From: Bradyrhizobium sp. SSBR45G
Lineage (GTDB): Bacteria > Pseudomonadota > Alphaproteobacteria > Rhizobiales > Xanthobacteraceae
Direction of reading: 5' to 3'
Assembly: GCF_030159255.1 (NCBI RefSeq)
Contig: NZ_BSCT01000031.1
Span: 40,681-104,680, forward strand
DNA: 64,000 nt
Position numbers and translations under genes: made by a program. Position 1 is the first letter of the stretch. The number at the start of each line of letters is the position of its first letter. Below, in pieces: positions 52,549 to 61,934 of this stretch. Under the pieces are notes generated by a model. That model was not told the origin of the DNA. It ran no database searches and saw only the letters and a program-made list of their open reading frames with translations.

Positions 52549-53571
52549 TCAGGCTGGCGCGCCGGGAACGGTCGCGGATGGTTCGATCAGACCTCGCTGC
52601 TTCAGTTCGGCCCAAAATTCCGCCGGGATTTTCGCCTGCAGCGAATTGTAGTTCTCCTCGATCTGTTGAGCGCTTCGCGCACCGATGACGAGAGCGACCG
52701 CAACGTCGGGCGCTGCGGAGAACTGCAGCGCGGCGGTTCGCAAATCAACTCCATGATGGGCGGCGACCGCGCGCAGCTGATCGCGCTTCTCGATAACTGT
52801 TGGCGGAATCCTGAAATTGTCCTTGCCATAGTTGTAGCGCGGACTTCCAGAAATGAACCCGGCATTAAGCGCGGAACCGATTACCAGCGACACGTTCCTG
52901 CTGCGCACGGCCGGAAACAAGTCGTTGACTGCGTCGGCATGATCGATCAGCGAATATTGTCGCGCGCACAGACAGACATCAGGGTCGGCGTCCTCCATCA
53001 CCTTGTGGATCGGCAAGGGCGTATTGACCCCAATTCCCCAAGCCCGAATGATGCCTTCGTCCCGCATCTTCGAAAGCGCCGGAAAAGCGCCTTTGCGGGC
53101 GATGTCGTACTGCTCCTCCCGGCCATTGGGAAAGAACGCAAAGTCTGGGGAGATGTCGTGCACAAAGGCCACGTCCAGGCTGTCGACGCCAAGTCGCTGG
53201 AGGCTGTCCTCGATCGAGCGGCGCACCCCGTCGGCCGTGTAATCGAACAGGATGTCATTCGGGGAATCCGACAGCGGGTAGATCTCGGCATGCTTGTTGT
53301 TCTTGGACGCCTTGAAGAGCTTCCCAACCTTGGAGGAGAGAACATAGTCCTCTCGCTTCTGGTTATGCAGAAAGTGACCGAAGCGGCGCTCCGAGAGGCC
53401 AAAGCCATACCACGGCGCCACGTCGAAATAGCGCACGCCGACGGACCAGGCTGCCTGCAGCGTCTCTTCTGCGTCTTTGTCGGTGTGTTTGTTGAATTCA
53501 TTGCCGAGCGACACCCCACCCAGCCCGAATTTGAACCCTGGCATGAAAATCTGCTTTGCGCGATTGGTCAT
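52549..53571 (-). CDS. Aldo/keto reductase, second copy
   Basis: 340 residues from ATG 53571. AKR barrel with YFDVAPWYGFGLSE (Asp, Tyr), LSSKVGK (Lys) and VAFVHD (His). Same group as the enzyme at 39780-40793, with similar length and C terminus (IPAEFWAELKQRGLI compared with IPTEFWSELRAACLI), but diverged. Intact among fragments, so probably still in use. The substrate is unknown. Confidence 0.88.
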   Translation of the reverse strand: MTNRAKQIFMPGFKFGLGGVSLGNEFNKHTDKDAEETLQAAWSVGVRYFDVAPWYGFGLSERRFGHFLHNQKREDYVLSSKVGKLFKASKNNKHAEIYPLSDSPNDILFDYTADGVRRSIEDSLQRLGVDSLDVAFVHDISPDFAFFPNGREEQYDIARKGAFPALSKMRDEGIIRAWGIGVNTPLPIHKVMEDADPDVCLCARQYSLIDHADAVNDLFPAVRSRNVSLVIGSALNAGFISGSPRYNYGKDNFRIPPTVIEKRDQLRAVAAHHGVDLRTAALQFSAAPDVAVALVIGARSAQQIEENYNSLQAKIPAEFWAELKQRGLIEPSATVPGAPA

Positions 53572-53711
53572 TCTGGTTCCCGTATGAGCAATCGGTGCAA
53601 ACGGGTGGGAATGCGACCCGTTCCGAAAGCCGCAGCGGGCAGAGCGGAACAGGTCATTCATCCGGGACTTTCTTCCAATGGAACTGTTGCTGGCGCCGCT
53701 GAGGACATCGC

Positions 53712-56246
53712 ATGGATAAGCTGGTCGGCCCGGTCAAGGGCATCGGGGACGGCTTCGTCCGTGTTCGCGGAGCACGGGAGCATAATCTCAAGGATGTCTC
53801 GGTCGAGATTCCCCGCAACGCGCTCGTGGTGTTTACCGGCGTATCCGGATCCGGAAAGTCGTCCCTGGCCTTCGGGACGCTGTACGCAGAGGCGCAGCGT
53901 CGGTACCTCGAGTCGGTCTCCCCGTACGCGCGGCGGCTTTTTCACCAGATGGCAGTGCCGGAGGTCGATTCGGTAGAGGGTCTGCCACCCGCAGTCGCGC
54001 TCCAGCAGCAGCGCGGCGCTCCAACCACGAGGTCGTCCGTCGGCAGCGTGACGACACTGTCCAATCTGCTGCGCATGCTCTATTCGCGCGCGGGCGACTA
54101 CCCGCGCAAGCAGCCGTTGCTCTACGCCGAATCGTTCTCGCCCAACACGCCCGAGGGCGCCTGTCCGAATTGCCATGGCATCGGTCGGGTCCACGAGGTC
54201 AACGAGCGGACGCTTGTGCCCGACGATACCCTCACGATCCGGGAAGGAGCCGTCGCCGCATGGCCGACCGCCTGGCAGGGGCAGAACCTCCGGGACATCC
54301 TGGTGAGCCTCGGCTACGACGTGGACCGGCCATGGCGCGAGCTTCCGAAGCGGGATCGTGACTGGATCCTGTTTACCGACGAGCAGCCAACGGTTCCGGT
54401 CTACGCCGGATACACACCTGCCGAAACGAAGCGGGCTCTCAAGCGCAAGGAGGAGCCGAGCTACCAAGGCACTTTCACAGGCGCCCGCAAATACGTGCTG
54501 CAGACCTTCGCCACGACGCAGAGCGCGATGATGAAGCGACGGGTGTCGCGATTTCTGTCGAGTTCGGACTGTCCGGTCTGCAGGGGCAAGCGTCTGAAGC
54601 CGGAGGCGCTGTCGGTCACTTTCGCCGGGATGGACATTGCGGACATCTCGCGCCTGCCGCTCAAACGTTTGTCGAACCTCCTGCAATCGCATGCGCTCGG
54701 CGGAGCGCCTGAGTCCGGCGAGCATCCAGAAAAGGTTCTGGTGGTTCTACGGATCGTCGAAGACCTGCTGGCGCGTCTTGAAGTGCTGCTCGATCTGGGT
54801 CTCGGCTATCTTACACCGGAACGTAGCACGCCGACACTGTCGCCGGGCGAGTTGCAAAGGCTGCGCCTGGCGACGCAGGTCAGATCGAATCTGTTCGGCG
54901 TCGTCTATGTGCTGGACGAACCTTCGGCTGGCCTGCATCCGGCGGATACCGAGGCGCTGCTGCGCGCGCTGGACCGTCTCAAGGCTGCCGGCAACTCGCT
55001 CTTTGTCGTCGAGCACGAACTCGACATTGTCAGGCGGGCCGATTGGATCGTCGACGTTGGACCTGGCGCCGGAGAGCACGGCGGCCGGATATTGTACAGC
55101 GGACCGTTGCCGGGCCTCGCTCACGTGAAGGCATCGCGAACGCGACCCTATCTTTTCGGTGAAACCGAGACGAGCGCGGGAAAAAGGCGTTCGGCAGTCG
55201 GCTGGTTGAGGCTGCGGGGCGTGACCCGGAACAACCTTGATAGCGTCGATGTGGACATTCCGCTCGGCGTGTTCACCTGCGTCACCGGAATATCGGGATC
55301 GGGAAAATCCAGTCTCATAAGCCAGTTCCTGGTCGACACGGTCAGCGACAGCCTGGGCCAACGCACGGATGTCGACGACGAGGATGAAGGCCTCGACGCC
55401 CCGGTCGAGACCCTGGGCGGGCAGATTTCTGAAGGCCTCGACCACATCAAGCGCCTTGTCGTCGTCGACCAGAAGCCGATCGGCCGCACGCCGCGGTCGA
55501 ACCTCGCGACCTACACAGGCCTGCTGGACCACATTCGCAAGCTCTTCGCAGCCACAAAGCAGGCGCGCGCCAGGCGATATGATGCGGGACGATTCTCCTT
55601 CAATGTCGCGAAGGGACGCTGCGAAACCTGCCAAGGCGAGGGCTTCGTCAGTGTCGAACTACTCTTCCTTCCCAGCGTCTACGCGCCGTGCCCGACCTGC
55701 AAGGGCGCCCGCTACAACGCGAAGACGCTGGAGATCAAGATCCGCGACAGGTCGATTGCCGACGTGCTGGGAATGACGGTCGACAGCGCTTTCGAGTTCT
55801 TCGTCGGCCACGAACCCTTGCGGCGATCGCTGGCTGTCCTCCGCGAGGTCGGTCTGGGATACATCCGGCTCGGCCAGTCCGCGACTGAACTGTCGGGCGG
55901 GGAGGCGCAGCGCGTCAAGCTCGCCACAGAACTGCAGCGGACTCAACGAGGAAGCACGCTCTATGTTCTGGACGAACCGACGACAGGACTGCATCCGTCT
56001 GACGTGGCGAAGCTGATGAAGCAACTCTCCGGACTCGTCGAAGCCGGAAACAGCGTCATCGTCGTCGAGCACGACATGTCGGTCGCCGCGGCCAGCGACT
56101 GGATCATCGACATCGGCCCGGGAGCAGGTGATGACGGGGGTGAAATCGTTGCAACTGGTCGGCCGGAGCAAGTCGCAGTCGATTCTCGAAGTCGAACGGC
56201 GCGGTATCTCGCAGAACATATCGGCGACACGCTCGATAGAGCCTGA
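53712..56246 (+). CDS. UvrA2-type ABC excinuclease-like ATPase
   Basis: 844 residues, about 100 shorter than housekeeping UvrA. Two ABC modules: Walker A GVSGSGKSS and GISGSGKSS, signatures LSPGELQR (degenerate) and LSGGEAQR, and Walker B VLDEPSAGLHP and VLDEPTTGLHP. Zinc cysteines occur in CPNCHG, CPVCRG, CETCQGEG and CPTCKG. The shortening around residues 115-210 suits class II UvrA, which lacks the UvrB-binding domain and is linked to drug or DNA-adduct tolerance. It could protect against genotoxic carbonyls handled by the island; that link is inference. Confidence 0.9.
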   Translation: MDKLVGPVKGIGDGFVRVRGAREHNLKDVSVEIPRNALVVFTGVSGSGKSSLAFGTLYAEAQRRYLESVSPYARRLFHQMAVPEVDSVEGLPPAVALQQQRGAPTTRSSVGSVTTLSNLLRMLYSRAGDYPRKQPLLYAESFSPNTPEGACPNCHGIGRVHEVNERTLVPDDTLTIREGAVAAWPTAWQGQNLRDILVSLGYDVDRPWRELPKRDRDWILFTDEQPTVPVYAGYTPAETKRALKRKEEPSYQGTFTGARKYVLQTFATTQSAMMKRRVSRFLSSSDCPVCRGKRLKPEALSVTFAGMDIADISRLPLKRLSNLLQSHALGGAPESGEHPEKVLVVLRIVEDLLARLEVLLDLGLGYLTPERSTPTLSPGELQRLRLATQVRSNLFGVVYVLDEPSAGLHPADTEALLRALDRLKAAGNSLFVVEHELDIVRRADWIVDVGPGAGEHGGRILYSGPLPGLAHVKASRTRPYLFGETETSAGKRRSAVGWLRLRGVTRNNLDSVDVDIPLGVFTCVTGISGSGKSSLISQFLVDTVSDSLGQRTDVDDEDEGLDAPVETLGGQISEGLDHIKRLVVVDQKPIGRTPRSNLATYTGLLDHIRKLFAATKQARARRYDAGRFSFNVAKGRCETCQGEGFVSVELLFLPSVYAPCPTCKGARYNAKTLEIKIRDRSIADVLGMTVDSAFEFFVGHEPLRRSLAVLREVGLGYIRLGQSATELSGGEAQRVKLATELQRTQRGSTLYVLDEPTTGLHPSDVAKLMKQLSGLVEAGNSVIVVEHDMSVAAASDWIIDIGPGAGDDGGEIVATGRPEQVAVDSRSRTARYLAEHIGDTLDRA

Positions 56247-56781
56247 GAGTTTATGATGCGACGTCGATGGCCATCGTGCCCTCCGTTGGACGCATGAGGT
56301 CGCGCAGGCCTCGCGCTGCGGGCATGTCGCCGGGCACCACCACTCTGTGAGCTCGAAGTGCTTTTACTTGGATTCCACAGGGCCGCGCATTTCAGTTCTC
56401 CCACGATCGATCATCCTAGGAGAGAGCAGATTCATCAGCACAATAGGTCTCTGATATGCTTAACCTACTCGGCGACCACTCGGCGGCTACTGATCGCGCA
56501 CGAACGGCGACTTTTTGGCGGACTATAGAGATCCGGCGTTCCGAGTTAGGCTGCTCTCCGGTATTAAAATAGGGCTACCGCGAAAGTGGGTATCGCCATG
56601 TAGCGGACCAGGGACTTGAGCCTCTCCAGTTCATCCACCCAGTAAGACGTGCACATGACGTGCACGGCCCAACAACCGTTGCCGGACTCGTGGTTGGATT
56701 TTTCGTTGCAAGCCATTGACGTATATTGATTGACTTTTGGCGTAGTTGGAGAAATTCTCTCGAAAAATCAGCGCTAGCAGC
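56247..56781. other. Gap without a gene, low protein-coding signal
   Basis: Between uvrA2 and the nitrile hydratase fragment. I find no supported gene. A short open stretch on the minus strand near 56250-56350 could be another gene remnant but is not recognised. Confidence 0.4.
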
Positions 56782-57222
56782 ATGACTCTTAAGCAGCGCG
56801 CTTACAACATCGACAAGACGCGCTACTACATGGATAACGTCCGGTCTTCGTTCTACCTGACGACGCCGTATTGGGAGCGCTGGCTCGGCATGATCGAACG
56901 GCTCTACGCCGAACTCGGGGTGACGCCGGATGCAAAAGAGGTGAGCATTCCCGAGGCGATTTATATTCCTGCGGACAAGCTGTGGGCCGGATTCAAGGCG
57001 GTGCGGGTGACCGCTCCTCCGACGTTGCCTGCACCAACGTTCACGCCGGGCATGCTGATCAGAACACGGCGTGATGCGCCCGCCACCCATACCCGGCTGC
57101 CCCGTTACAAGCGCGGCTGCATCGGGCGGATCGAGCAATACATGGGTATCTTCCGCTTTGCTGACGCCTTCGCGTCCGACCGTGTCGAATTCTAGCACGT
57201 CTACTCGGTCTGCTTCGGCGCG
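56782..57222 (+). pseudogene. Nitrile hydratase beta-subunit fragment
   Basis: The sequence covers the helical middle (AYNIDKTRYYMD, YWERWLGMIERLYAELG) and the SH3-like C-terminal domain (FTPGMLIRTRRDAPATHTRLPRYKRG) of nitrile hydratase or thiocyanate hydrolase beta. The N terminus is lost. TAG at 57193 replaces the codon before HVYSVCFGA, and the homology ends at about 57222, where RND sequence begins. No alpha subunit is present. Inactive. Confidence 0.8.
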
Positions 57223-58573
57223 GCTCAAGAAGGGGTTGACTGCGGCCACGATCACCGCGGAGCTGCGCAAGCGGCTGTTGGCGATCGAAAGCGCGTTCAT
57301 CATTGTGGTGCCGCCACCCGCGGTGCCGGGCATCGGCACCGGGGGCGGCTTTGCAATGCGCATCCAGGATCGCCAAGGCCGTGGGCCAGAAATGCTGGCG
57401 GCGGCCACCGACGAACTGGTAACGGCCGCCCGGCGGGTGTCAGGACTTACGGCTGTGTTCTCGCCGTTCACTGCGAACACGCCGCAAGTGTTCGTCGAGA
57501 TCGACCGACAAAAGGCGCAGATGCTCGGCGTGCCGATCCAGAACGTCACCGATACCATTGAGACCTATTTCGGGCCGGCCTATGTCAACGACTTCAACAT
57601 TCTCGGCCGCACCTATCGCGTCACTGCCCAAGCCGACTTGCCGTTCCGCAAGGACACGACCGATCTCGCCCGGCTGCAGACCCGCAACAGGGCCGGCGAC
57701 ATGGTCCTGCTTGGCAGTGTATTGAATTTCGCCGACAAGGCCGGACCTGAGCGGGTTTCGCGGTACAGTTTGTATCCGGCGTCGGAAGTGCAGGGCGACA
57801 CGATGCGTGGCACCAGCTCTGCGACCGCGCTCAACATCATGCGCAAGCTCGCCACTGAGACGCTGCCGAGCGGGTTTTCTTTCGAATGGACTGATTTGTC
57901 GTATCAGCAGGCGACAAGCGGCAACCAGGGGCTTCTGATCTTCCCGATCTGCGTGCTTTTCGTATTCCTGGTTCTGGCTGCGCAATATGGTAGTTGGAGT
58001 CTGCCGTTCGCAGTGCTGCTGATCGTGCCGATGTGTCTGCTAGCTGCGACCTTGGGGGTGAGAATCATGGGACAGGACATCAACATCCTGACCCAAATCG
58101 GCTTTGTCGTGCTGGTGGGCCTCGCCGCCAAGAACGCCATTCTGATCGTCGAATTTGCCCGCGATATCGAGCGTGAGGGCGGCGACCGACTGCAGGCGGT
58201 GATCGAGGCCTGCCGTTTGCGGCTGCGGCCTATTCTGATGACGTCGTTCGCCTTCATCCTTGGCGTGCTACCGCTCGTAATTTCGAGCGGCTCGGGCGCT
58301 GAAATGCGTCAAGCGGTCGGCGTGGCCGTCTTCTTCGGCATGATCGGTGTGACGCTGTTCGGTCTCATTTTCACGCCTATTTTCTACATGCTGATCCGAC
58401 GGCTCTTTCCTGGTTCGGTTGTCATCGCGAGCCGTGATCAAGGAGCCAATATCTACCGCAGGGACCGTAACCTGGTGATGAGAATGCCGGATTCGGATCA
58501 ATTCCCGCGTCGAGCGATCGACCGTCCCCAAAGTCCCAGTGCAGCCGCCGCGTTGCGCGCAGCGGGCCGGTGA
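57223..58573 (+). pseudogene. C-terminal 40% of an RND efflux pump
   Basis: About 430 codons of an HAE1/AcrB-type pump: porter subdomains (GPAYVNDFNILGRTYRVTAQ, YPASEVQGD), then the last six transmembrane helices (ILTQIGFVVLVGLAAKNAIL, RPILMTSFAFILGVLPL, FTPIFYMLIRRL). The first 600 or so residues are missing; the break is at the nitrile hydratase junction. The frame after the break is open to the natural end plus an odd basic tail. Without an N terminus it cannot work as a pump. Confidence 0.82.
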
Positions 58574-58916
58574 CGAACTGACCGCGCGGCGGATTCACGA
58601 TTGGCACGGCTTGACCGCTCGCGGCGACGGGAGCCCTGAGGGACGAAAGCGAGCAGGTGAAACAGATTGTCCAGCTTGGCCTGATCGTCGCTGGTGGATG
58701 GCGGCGTCAGGCGCTTCCCCGGGGTGCGAACCCGGTTCCCGCCTCTTGCCGAGCGGTTCCGCCTGATTGTCCCACAGCAGGTGTGCTCTGCGGAGCCGAG
58801 GGTAATTAGATGGTGCCGATTGCTCAAATTTCCCGTGTGCCCAGATTGTGCCCCGGAAAAATGGGGGCACACCGTTAGGGAAACGGCCTGCTAACTTGTT
58901 GGAATATCTTGCTTAA
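58574..58916. other. Island right end, no gene
   Basis: 343 bp between the RND remnant and tRNA-Val. It holds the inverted-repeat module at 58835-58873 and nothing else that I can support. Confidence 0.45.
58835..58873. repeat. Inverted-repeat module at the tRNA end of the island
   Basis: GTGTGCCC, then TTGTGCCCC and the inverse GGGGGCACACC, in the same order and orientation as the module at 22160-22204 next to the integrase. Confidence 0.6.
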
Positions 58917-58991
58917 TGGTGGGCGCACAAGGGATCGAACCTTGGACCTCTCCCGTGTGAAGGGAACGCTCTCCCGCTGAGCTATGCGCCC
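58917..58991 (-). tRNA. tRNA-Val (anticodon CAC), island attachment site
   Basis: 75 nt with encoded CCA. It folds into a full cloverleaf: acceptor GGGCGCA/TGCGCCC, D-stem GCTC/GAGC, anticodon loop TTCACAC giving CAC, T-stem CAAGG/CCTTG with loop TTCGATC. The 3' 45 bp recur at 21992 and 19995 as direct repeats. The shared segment ends inside the anticodon loop, a usual crossover site for tyrosine integrases. Confidence 0.95.
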
Positions 58992-59228
58992 GGATCCCGG
59001 TGGCTGCGGGCCGAAGGCCCTGAAGAAGCAGCTGCCGAAGCAGTCCGTCGGAGCCCGCGATTTACGAAGCGCGGGCAGGGGGTGTCAAGGATTTGCGGCG
59101 GGGTTGGTGAGGAAAACTGCGGGGGTGCGCCGGCCCGTCCTCGGTCGGGCCGAAACCGGCCCTGTTGCGGGCCGGCCCCATCAAGAATCGAGGACAGATT
59201 GGCCGCACCCGGACGCGATCCGGCGCCC

Positions 59229-60509
59229 TCAAGCCCCGATCTGCCTTGCCCGCGAGGCGTGCGACTGCAGCGCGCGGATGCGGTCGGCCAGGGTGCCGCC
59301 CTGGGGCGCGCCGCCGGCGGCTGCCGGGGCGGTGGGAACGCCATTGGCGTTGGCCGGCTTGGCCGCAGGCTCGGCGGCCAGCATGGCCTCGATGGTCGAG
59401 TTCGGGCCCTCGATCTGCATCGCGAGCTTGGCGACCTCGGCGGCGATGTCGTTGATGCGCTCGCGCAGCAGCGCGTTCTCCATCCGCTCCTGGGCCCAGG
59501 TGCTCTCGGCCTGCTGCTGGATCGCGTTCATCTCGCGCTGCAGCTTGGTGCGCTCGTCGCGGGCGGCCTGCAGCTGCTCTTCGAGCGTGGCCTTCTCGGA
59601 CTTCAACCGCTCGAATGCCGCCGACTTGCCGCTGCCGAAGCCTGCGAGCTCGTCGCGCAGCTCCTTCAGGGCGCGGTCGGCGGCCGCATTGGCCTCGCGC
59701 AGCTGGTTGTTCTCGAAATCGCGCTCGGCGAGCAGCTTGCCCTGCGTCGCCAGCCGGCCTTCGAGGTCGGCGACGCGGGTCGCCAGCATCTCGGCTTCCT
59801 TGACCTGGACGATCAGCTGGCGGTCGAGCTCGGTGACGCGCTGGCTGAGATTTTCCACCCGCACGCGGGCGTCGTTGAGCGCCTTGGTCGCGGTGTCCGA
59901 TTCGTCGCGCTCCAGCGCCAGGCGGGTCTGGGTGGCCGAAAATTCCTTCTCGGCCTCCGTGACGCGGCTGCGCAGCTCCTCGACCTGGGTCTTGACCGAC
60001 ACCAGCTCGACCTGCCGGCTGTCCGCCAGCAACGCCTTGTCGTTGAGCTCGGTGGTCAGGCGGACCTGCTCGGCCTGCTTCTCCTTCAGCGCCTGCTCGG
60101 CGGCGCGCAGCGCCTCGGTCTTGGCGGCGAATTCTTCTTCCGTGGCGCGCAGCTGGTCCTTCAGCGCCTTCTCGCGCGCCTCGAGCGCGAAGATCGCGGC
60201 GTTCTTCTCGCCGAGCTCGATCTTCATGCGGTTGATCGCGTCGGTCTTCTTGCCGAGGTCGGCGAGCTGGCCGGTGGCCTTGTTCTTGAGCGCATCGACG
60301 CTCATCTCCAGCCGCCGCGCCGACATCGCGAACTCCGCGCGCAGCTGATCCTTGTCGGCCTGGATCTCGGCCATCGACAGCGGCGTGGCCGCTTCAAGAC
60401 GCCGCGTCGTCAGCCGCACCGCACGATTGTGCACCAGCGGCACGATCATCAGCGCACAGAGCATGGCGATCAGAAAACCGATCGCAAAATACATGATCGG
60501 CTCGACCAT
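59229..60509 (-). CDS. Membrane-anchored coiled-coil protein
   Basis: 426 residues from ATG 60509. One N-terminal transmembrane helix (MYFAIGFLIAMLCALMIVPLV) is followed by about 310 residues of continuous heptad-like coiled coil rich in Glu, Ala, Leu, Lys and Arg (about 50-360), then an Ala/Pro-rich tail. No enzyme motif. Similar long proteins are common in Bradyrhizobium with no assigned function; a structural or envelope-organising role is a guess. First core gene after the island. Confidence 0.8.
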   Translation of the reverse strand: MVEPIMYFAIGFLIAMLCALMIVPLVHNRAVRLTTRRLEAATPLSMAEIQADKDQLRAEFAMSARRLEMSVDALKNKATGQLADLGKKTDAINRMKIELGEKNAAIFALEAREKALKDQLRATEEEFAAKTEALRAAEQALKEKQAEQVRLTTELNDKALLADSRQVELVSVKTQVEELRSRVTEAEKEFSATQTRLALERDESDTATKALNDARVRVENLSQRVTELDRQLIVQVKEAEMLATRVADLEGRLATQGKLLAERDFENNQLREANAAADRALKELRDELAGFGSGKSAAFERLKSEKATLEEQLQAARDERTKLQREMNAIQQQAESTWAQERMENALLRERINDIAAEVAKLAMQIEGPNSTIEAMLAAEPAAKPANANGVPTAPAAAGGAPQGGTLADRIRALQSHASRARQIGA

Positions 60510-60641
60510 GACGCACAACTCCCGGTCCAAAATGATTAACGGAATCACAATGCACGGCAGGCTGATTCATTGCCAGCCTATTGCCGTGTTAACCTTGATC
60601 CGTGACGGGAGAACGTGTCGCGGCGGTATCAGCTGGCGGTC

Positions 60642-61286
60642 CTAGAACGGGTTCCAGGTCGCGCTCGGCGTGAACTTGAGATAGCCGACATTGGCACCGA
60701 GCCGCAGGCCGATGCCGGACCTGATCGGCACCAGCACGATGTTGTTGGCGGTCAGCGCCGTCATGCCGAAGCCACCGACGATGTAGGCCGAGCCGTCGAG
60801 GCCGACGAAGCGCTGGTAGATCGCGCTGGTGGCCGGCAGGTTGTAGACCAGCGTCATGGTGCGGGCGCCGTCGCCGCCCCAGTCGAAGCCGAGCGAGGGG
60901 CCCTGCCAGTAGACGCGGAGGTCGCCCGCGTTCTTGGTGTAGAGCGTGCCCTCGCCATAGCGCAGGCCGGCGACGAAGGCGCCGGCGCCTTCCTCGCCCA
61001 GGATATAGCCATTCGGCAGGCCCCATTGGCTGACGGCGCGCTCGATCACCGAGGCGAGGCCGCGCGAGACGTTGCCGAAGAAGCGGTGGCCGGCATTGAC
61101 CAGCTCGTCCGGACCGAAGCTGTCCGGGCTTGGCGCGCGCTGTGGCGGCGGCGCAGGCTGCTGCTGGTAGGGCGGCGCCGCCTGCGGGGGCGGCGCGGGC
61201 GGGGGGGCCTGCTGCGCGGAGACCGACGCGGTCAGGGCCAACACGGCCGCAAGCGTCGTCGCGGCAAGGCGTGATGCGAAACTCAT
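60642..61286 (-). CDS. eipA: EipA-like envelope protein (DUF1134)
   Basis: 214 residues from ATG 61286 (AGGGG upstream). A signal peptide (cut near VSAQQ) and a Pro/Gln-rich stretch precede the DUF1134 domain (AVSQWGLPNGYILGEEGAGAF, LRYGEGTLYT, GPSLGFDWGGDGAR). The Brucella member, EipA, is a periplasmic protein needed for envelope integrity. The match is to the family; the role here is inferred. Confidence 0.85.
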   Translation of the reverse strand: MSFASRLAATTLAAVLALTASVSAQQAPPPAPPPQAAPPYQQQPAPPPQRAPSPDSFGPDELVNAGHRFFGNVSRGLASVIERAVSQWGLPNGYILGEEGAGAFVAGLRYGEGTLYTKNAGDLRVYWQGPSLGFDWGGDGARTMTLVYNLPATSAIYQRFVGLDGSAYIVGGFGMTALTANNIVLVPIRSGIGLRLGANVGYLKFTPSATWNPF

Positions 61287-61407
61287 CGATGGAAATCCCC
61301 TGCTATCGGCAGCCCGACCGTCACCTTTAACCTGACGCCAACCACATCGGGCGAGTGTCGGGCGAGGGGCGGTGGCCCCTGCGACTCCCATGTTATCGGC
61401 ACCAACT

Positions 61408-61920
61408 ATGACCGCACAACGGCAACAACGGAACCAGAGCGGCTCAAGGCCGCTGTTTCGCCGCGCAATTGCCGCCATCACCCTCGCAACGCTGCTGTCG
61501 CCGCCCTCCGGGGCGCCCGCCGCCACGACCCAGCGCATCATCGCCAACCGCTATAGCGGGCTGGCGATCGACGGCTTCGACCCGGTGTCCTATTTCGTCG
61601 ATGGCCAGGCCCTGATGGGTGAGCCGGATTTCGAGGCGGCCCAGGGCGGGGTGGTCTGGCGGTTCCGCAACGAAGGCAACCGCGCCTCCTTCATGGCCCA
61701 TCCGGAGGTCTATGGCCCGCAGTTCGGCGGCTATGACCCCACGGACGTGGCGCGCGGCGTCACTGTGGCCGGCAATCCGCGCCTGTTCGCGGTGGTCGAG
61801 GAGCGGCTGTTCCTGTTCAGCCGCGAGGAGAGCCGCGATGCGTTCCGGGCCGATCCCGCCCGCTATCTGTCCCGGGCGGAGGCGCGCTGGCCGGCGCTGG
61901 AGGAGCAGCTGCCGCAGTAG
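61408..61920 (+). CDS. Exported YHS-domain protein
   Basis: 170 residues from ATG 61408; in-frame starts at 61372 and 61390 are possible and no ribosome site decides. A basic start and hydrophobic helix (RRAIAAITLATLLS) form a signal peptide. The YHS-type domain follows (AIDGFDPVSYFVDGQALMG, VWRFRNEGNRASFMAHPEVYGPQFGGY). Such domains occur in metal or redox-linked proteins. Divergent from eipA. Confidence 0.8.
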   Translation: MTAQRQQRNQSGSRPLFRRAIAAITLATLLSPPSGAPAATTQRIIANRYSGLAIDGFDPVSYFVDGQALMGEPDFEAAQGGVVWRFRNEGNRASFMAHPEVYGPQFGGYDPTDVARGVTVAGNPRLFAVVEERLFLFSREESRDAFRADPARYLSRAEARWPALEEQLPQ

Positions 61921-61934
61921 GGCGGTAGGCCGGC

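Noticed and set aside
56247..56400. Possible extra gene remnant after uvrA2
   Set aside because: Open for only about 30 codons and not recognisable as any family; noted only as a gap.
58574..58834. Possible transposase remnant before tRNA-Val
   Set aside because: Minus-strand frame is open but shows no DDE or other transposase motif and no inverted repeats typical of an insertion sequence.
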